A stretch of DNA of 9,095 nucleotides from Bacteroidia bacterium. GTDB taxonomy: Bacteria > Bacteroidota > Bacteroidia > Chitinophagales > Saprospiraceae. The notes under the pieces were generated by a model that worked only from the letters and a program-made list of their open reading frames with translations, was not told the DNA's origin and made no database searches. A program made the translations under genes and the position numbers. The stretch is from assembly GCA_030432855.1 (NCBI GenBank), contig JAUILM010000187.1, forward strand, positions 1-9,095, given 5' to 3'. Every line of letters begins with the position of its first letter. Within the stretch, counting starts at the first letter, position 1. Shown in pieces: positions 6,971 through 9,095 of this stretch.

Positions 6971-7738
6971 ATGCAAAGAATACTGATTTTTACCATTTCC
7001 ATTCTCTGTTACCTGGGAGGAACCGGTGGTTTGTTCTATTTTTTAGCTTGGTTAGGAGGTATTGCTCCGTTTACTGATCTAAATCATAGCCCAACCATGC
7101 CTGCGAGTCTTGCAGTGATCAAAAACCTGGGTCTCCTAAGCCTATTCGCCTTACAACATACCTTAATGGCCCGAAAATCTTTTAAAGAAAAATGGGTCAA
7201 ATTCCTGCCAAAAGCCCTGGAAAGAAGCATTTATGTACTAATCTCAGGACTGCTCTGCATCTTAATTGCATTTGAATGGGAGCCAATAGCTGGTTCTATT
7301 TGGGTAGTGGAACAGTCTGTTGGTTATTGGATTTTTATGTCGATTTATTTGCTGGGTGTGGTGGGATTATTAGCCAGTTCCTTTCTGATAAATCATTTTG
7401 AGCTTTTTGGTCTTCAGCAAGGTTACTTACATCTTGTACAGAGAAATGCACGTAAACCAACATTCACTGAATTTGCTTTTTACCGTTTTACCCGACATCC
7501 ACTGTATTTCAGTTTTATATTCATTCTCTGGTCTTCTCCTGAAATGACCTATACACGTTTTATGCTCGCTCTGGGATTTACCACATACATCTATATCGGA
7601 ATTTACTTTGAGGAGAAGGATCTGGTGAATGAATATGGATCTCTATATATGGAATATCAGAATCGGACTCCCAAATTAATTCCAGGTACTAAGCGTAAGG
7701 ATGGTGCAAAAACTCCTGTGCCCGAACCAATCCAATAA
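6971..7738 (+). CDS. mddA: Methanethiol S-methyltransferase family membrane protein (MddA-like, ICMT/NnrU-related)
   Basis: The 255-residue protein has five to six hydrophobic segments (about 4-30, 46-66, 86-103, 117-141, 178-190, 196-213) and a polar C-terminal tail. It carries the family pattern I recall for MddA: L-Q-H-T-L-M-A-R (61-68), the P-x-x-x-E-R-S-x-Y-V-L stretch (80-90), an F-x-W-x-P-I motif (101-106), N-H-F-E-L-F-G-L (141-148), R-H-P-L-Y (175-179) and E-E-K-D-L (214-218). A conserved Y-x-x-Y then T-P-K-L-I-P near the end follow. The R-H-P and E-E pair is the SAM-binding signature shared with isoprenylcysteine carboxyl methyltransferases. Characterised MddA methylates methanethiol with S-adenosylmethionine to dimethyl sulfide in the inner membrane; that activity here is inferred from similarity. 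A broader NnrU/ICMT-like methyltransferase is the main alternative. It stands alone, with a decayed gene end upstream and a terminator just downstream, so it is probably transcribed on its own. Confidence 0.8.
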   Translation: MQRILIFTISILCYLGGTGGLFYFLAWLGGIAPFTDLNHSPTMPASLAVIKNLGLLSLFALQHTLMARKSFKEKWVKFLPKALERSIYVLISGLLCILIAFEWEPIAGSIWVVEQSVGYWIFMSIYLLGVVGLLASSFLINHFELFGLQQGYLHLVQRNARKPTFTEFAFYRFTRHPLYFSFIFILWSSPEMTYTRFMLALGFTTYIYIGIYFEEKDLVNEYGSLYMEYQNRTPKLIPGTKRKDGAKTPVPEPIQ

Positions 7739-7746
7739 ATCTGTCG

Positions 7747-7780
7747 AGGTCCGGATATTGAAATGATATCCGGTCCTTTT
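7747..7780 (+). terminator. Intrinsic terminator after the mddA-like gene
   Basis: AGGTCCGGATAT (7747-7758) pairs with ATATCCGGTCCT (7766-7777) through a seven-base loop, with a single T-T mismatch in a twelve-position stem. The right arm runs into TTTT (7777-7780). It begins only 9 bases after the stop codon at 7738, so it should end the mddA-like transcript and insulate the next gene. Confidence 0.8.
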
Positions 7781-7812
7781 CTGTCTATAATTGGTTTACC
7801 ATTCGTCTGTAA

Positions 7813-7846
7813 GTGTTCAACACATGTTTAAATCATATACATGTTG
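7813..7846 (+). promoter_or_regulatory. Clustered small palindromes at the start of the propeller-sensor gene
   Basis: GTGTTCAACAC (7813-7823) is a perfect palindrome around one central base. It is followed by two ACATGT hexamers (7822-7827 and 7839-7844), the second overlapping the ATG at 7841. CAACA at 7818 is mirrored by TGTTG ending at 7846. A regulator could bind here, but these are short motifs in AT-rich DNA and chance is a fair explanation. I could not place a convincing Bacteroidota promoter (TTTG then TAnnTTTG) in 7781-7840. Confidence 0.2.
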
Positions 7847-9095
7847 TATTTTCAATACAGTTTGATAGACATAAGACATATTAGACATCTAAAAGAGGTC
7901 ATCGTAATTCTCGTGCTTACCATGACATGGTGGGGAAACTTAGCTTCTGCACAAGGCCAACTTAATAGCACCTTTCCGTCAAATATTTCCACTTTTTTTG
8001 ACTTTGGTGACGGTACAATTACAGATATTCAAGAAGACTGGAATGGATTTATTTGGCTTTCCACAACGGATGGCCTGTATCGATTTGATGGTACAGAAGT
8101 TAAAGCTTATAAAAGTAATCTGGATAGTTTGATTCCACATTCACTGGTATATTCTTTATTGGTTGATACGGTGGAGGAAGTGATTTGGTTAGGTACTCGA
8201 GGTGGCTTGTGTAAGCTGAATCCAGGGACTGAGAAATCAACCATCTATATAACAAACCCTAATGATTCATCCAGCCTTGCAGATGATTTAGTTCGAAGGG
8301 TGGTCAAAGATCGTTCAGGACGGATTTGGGTCAGTACATTCAACAGAGGTATTTGCCTGCTTGACCAGTCCAATGGTAGGTTTGAGAACTTTTTTTTTGA
8401 ATATGAAGGCATCGATATCCTGCATGAAATGGATCCTCAGATCAATCTATCCGGATTGAATTCATATACGGCTATGGTTCAGGACGTAGTGGACGAAGAT
8501 ATTTTATGGCTGGGTTCTCCCTTCGGTCTGGTGAGCTTCAACATGCGCTTAAAGTCATTTGAATGGATTGATGCTCCACTTATTGATTTTGACAAGGTGA
8601 CGCCAGATAATCCAATAGTCGAGTTATATGCTACTGAGAAATACCTGGTGGTGGGACATACTCAGGGAGCATACCTTCTAAGGCGGGATGATTTTACGGT
8701 CACCAGACTTAATGAAGAGGAACCTGCCCGGTCACTTTTTCGTACCACAAAGATCAGAGAGCAAGATGGAGATATTCATGTGAGTTTCAGAAATGGTGCT
8801 TTGCAAATTGATACAACCGGCCAGGTGGTTCAGGTCCTGGAAGATCAATTAGAACTAGAACAGACATATGGAGTGCTTCTCCATGATTCTCAAGATAGAA
8901 GCTGGATTTATTCCTCAGGAAAATTAAAGCTCTATCATAATTTCGACAGAGATGTAAATGGATATCTTTTACCTGAAGATTTTCGAGGTACTCCTGTTTT
9001 TACGAAAGCCGTCAATGAGAATACTGTCTTACAAATTACAGATTCCAAAACCTCCTTTGCGGTATTTAATGTTGCGAATAGAAAATGGACAATCC
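7841..9095 (+). CDS. Two-component regulator propeller (Reg_prop) sensor protein, 3' end outside window
   Basis: The frame is open from the ATG at 7841 to the window end (418 codons); an in-frame TAA at 7829 means no earlier start is possible. The N-terminus has a charged lead, then a hydrophobic core (V-I-V-I-L-V-L-T-M) and an A-S-A-Q cleavage site near residue 40, so it is exported; an internal ATG at 7922 would remove most of this signal. After it come Reg_prop beta-propeller repeats with the typical D-x-x-G-x-I-W-[LV]-x-T-x-x-G-[LI] pattern: IWLST with W72, IWLGT with W116, IWVST with W163, LWLGS with W223, and weaker blades to about 370. Such domains sense ligands in the periplasm of Bacteroidota and are normally followed by a Y_Y_Y domain, a membrane helix and a histidine kinase or, in hybrid systems, also REC and AraC domains. 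That output part lies outside the window, so whether it is a classical kinase, a hybrid or a LuxR-type regulator cannot be decided. Confidence 0.87.
   Translation, partial: MLYFQYSLIDIRHIRHLKEVIVILVLTMTWWGNLASAQGQLNSTFPSNISTFFDFGDGTITDIQEDWNGFIWLSTTDGLYRFDGTEVKAYKSNLDSLIPHSLVYSLLVDTVEEVIWLGTRGGLCKLNPGTEKSTIYITNPNDSSSLADDLVRRVVKDRSGRIWVSTFNRGICLLDQSNGRFENFFFEYEGIDILHEMDPQINLSGLNSYTAMVQDVVDEDILWLGSPFGLVSFNMRLKSFEWIDAPLIDFDKVTPDNPIVELYATEKYLVVGHTQGAYLLRRDDFTVTRLNEEEPARSLFRTTKIREQDGDIHVSFRNGALQIDTTGQVVQVLEDQLELEQTYGVLLHDSQDRSWIYSSGKLKLYHNFDRDVNGYLLPEDFRGTPVFTKAVNENTVLQITDSKTSFAVFNVANRKWTI

Noticed and set aside
6868..7077. Small 69-residue open frame across the mddA-like start
   Set aside because: It overlaps the real gene in another frame, has no recognisable domain and ends inside it; it looks like a shadow.
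6708..7755. Shared 10-mer GAGGTCCGGA at 6708 and 7746 as a direct repeat or attachment site
   Set aside because: The match does not extend on either side, one copy is part of the terminator stem, and no integrase or transposase lies between; likely chance.

Overview
The window looks like chromosomal DNA of a Bacteroidota bacterium, most like the Saprospiraceae/Lewinella group. The reasons are a C-terminal type A sorting domain of the type IX secretion system (T9SS) on a surface protein, long secreted proteins with HYR-like and beta-solenoid repeats, a kinase with TPR-like repeats and a signal peptide, a Reg_prop propeller sensor, and mostly poor Shine-Dalgarno sequences. The family-level placement is inference from gene style, not from a marker gene. 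All convincing genes are on the + strand.

Layout. Positions 1-2487 hold the 3' part of a large secreted protein whose start lies before the window: seven HYR-like Ig-type repeats, one SdrD-B/Cna-B-like domain and a T9SS sorting domain. Next comes a two-component pair in an apparent operon: a NarL/FixJ response regulator (2553-3203) and, 40 bases later, a membrane histidine kinase with an exported TPR-like sensor region (3244-5262). Positions 5327-6688 encode a secreted N-x-G repeat (probable beta-solenoid) protein that stops without a sorting domain. Just downstream, in another frame, is what looks like a decayed sorting domain (to 6881), so this gene is probably frameshifted. Positions 6971-7738 encode a multi-pass membrane methyltransferase of the MddA (methanethiol S-methyltransferase) family, followed by a good intrinsic terminator (about 7747-7780). 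From 7841 to the window end runs the 5' part of a second signalling protein with a signal peptide and Reg_prop beta-propeller repeats.

How the genes fit together. The regulator and kinase almost certainly form one phosphorelay. The kinase has an exported sensor region, one membrane helix and a HisKA_3-type core, and the regulator has an intact receiver domain and a LuxR-type DNA-binding domain. Its target is unknown; the flanking secreted-protein genes are candidates only by position. The mddA-like gene appears to be an independent unit that would make dimethyl sulfide from methanethiol. I see no CRISPR array, transposase, integrase, tRNA or rRNA, and no clear evidence of a new defence or mobile system. 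The most notable points are the apparent frameshift and decayed secretion tag at 6675-6881, the variant catalytic motifs in the kinase, and the stop/start overlap between the first gene and an upstream start option for the regulator.
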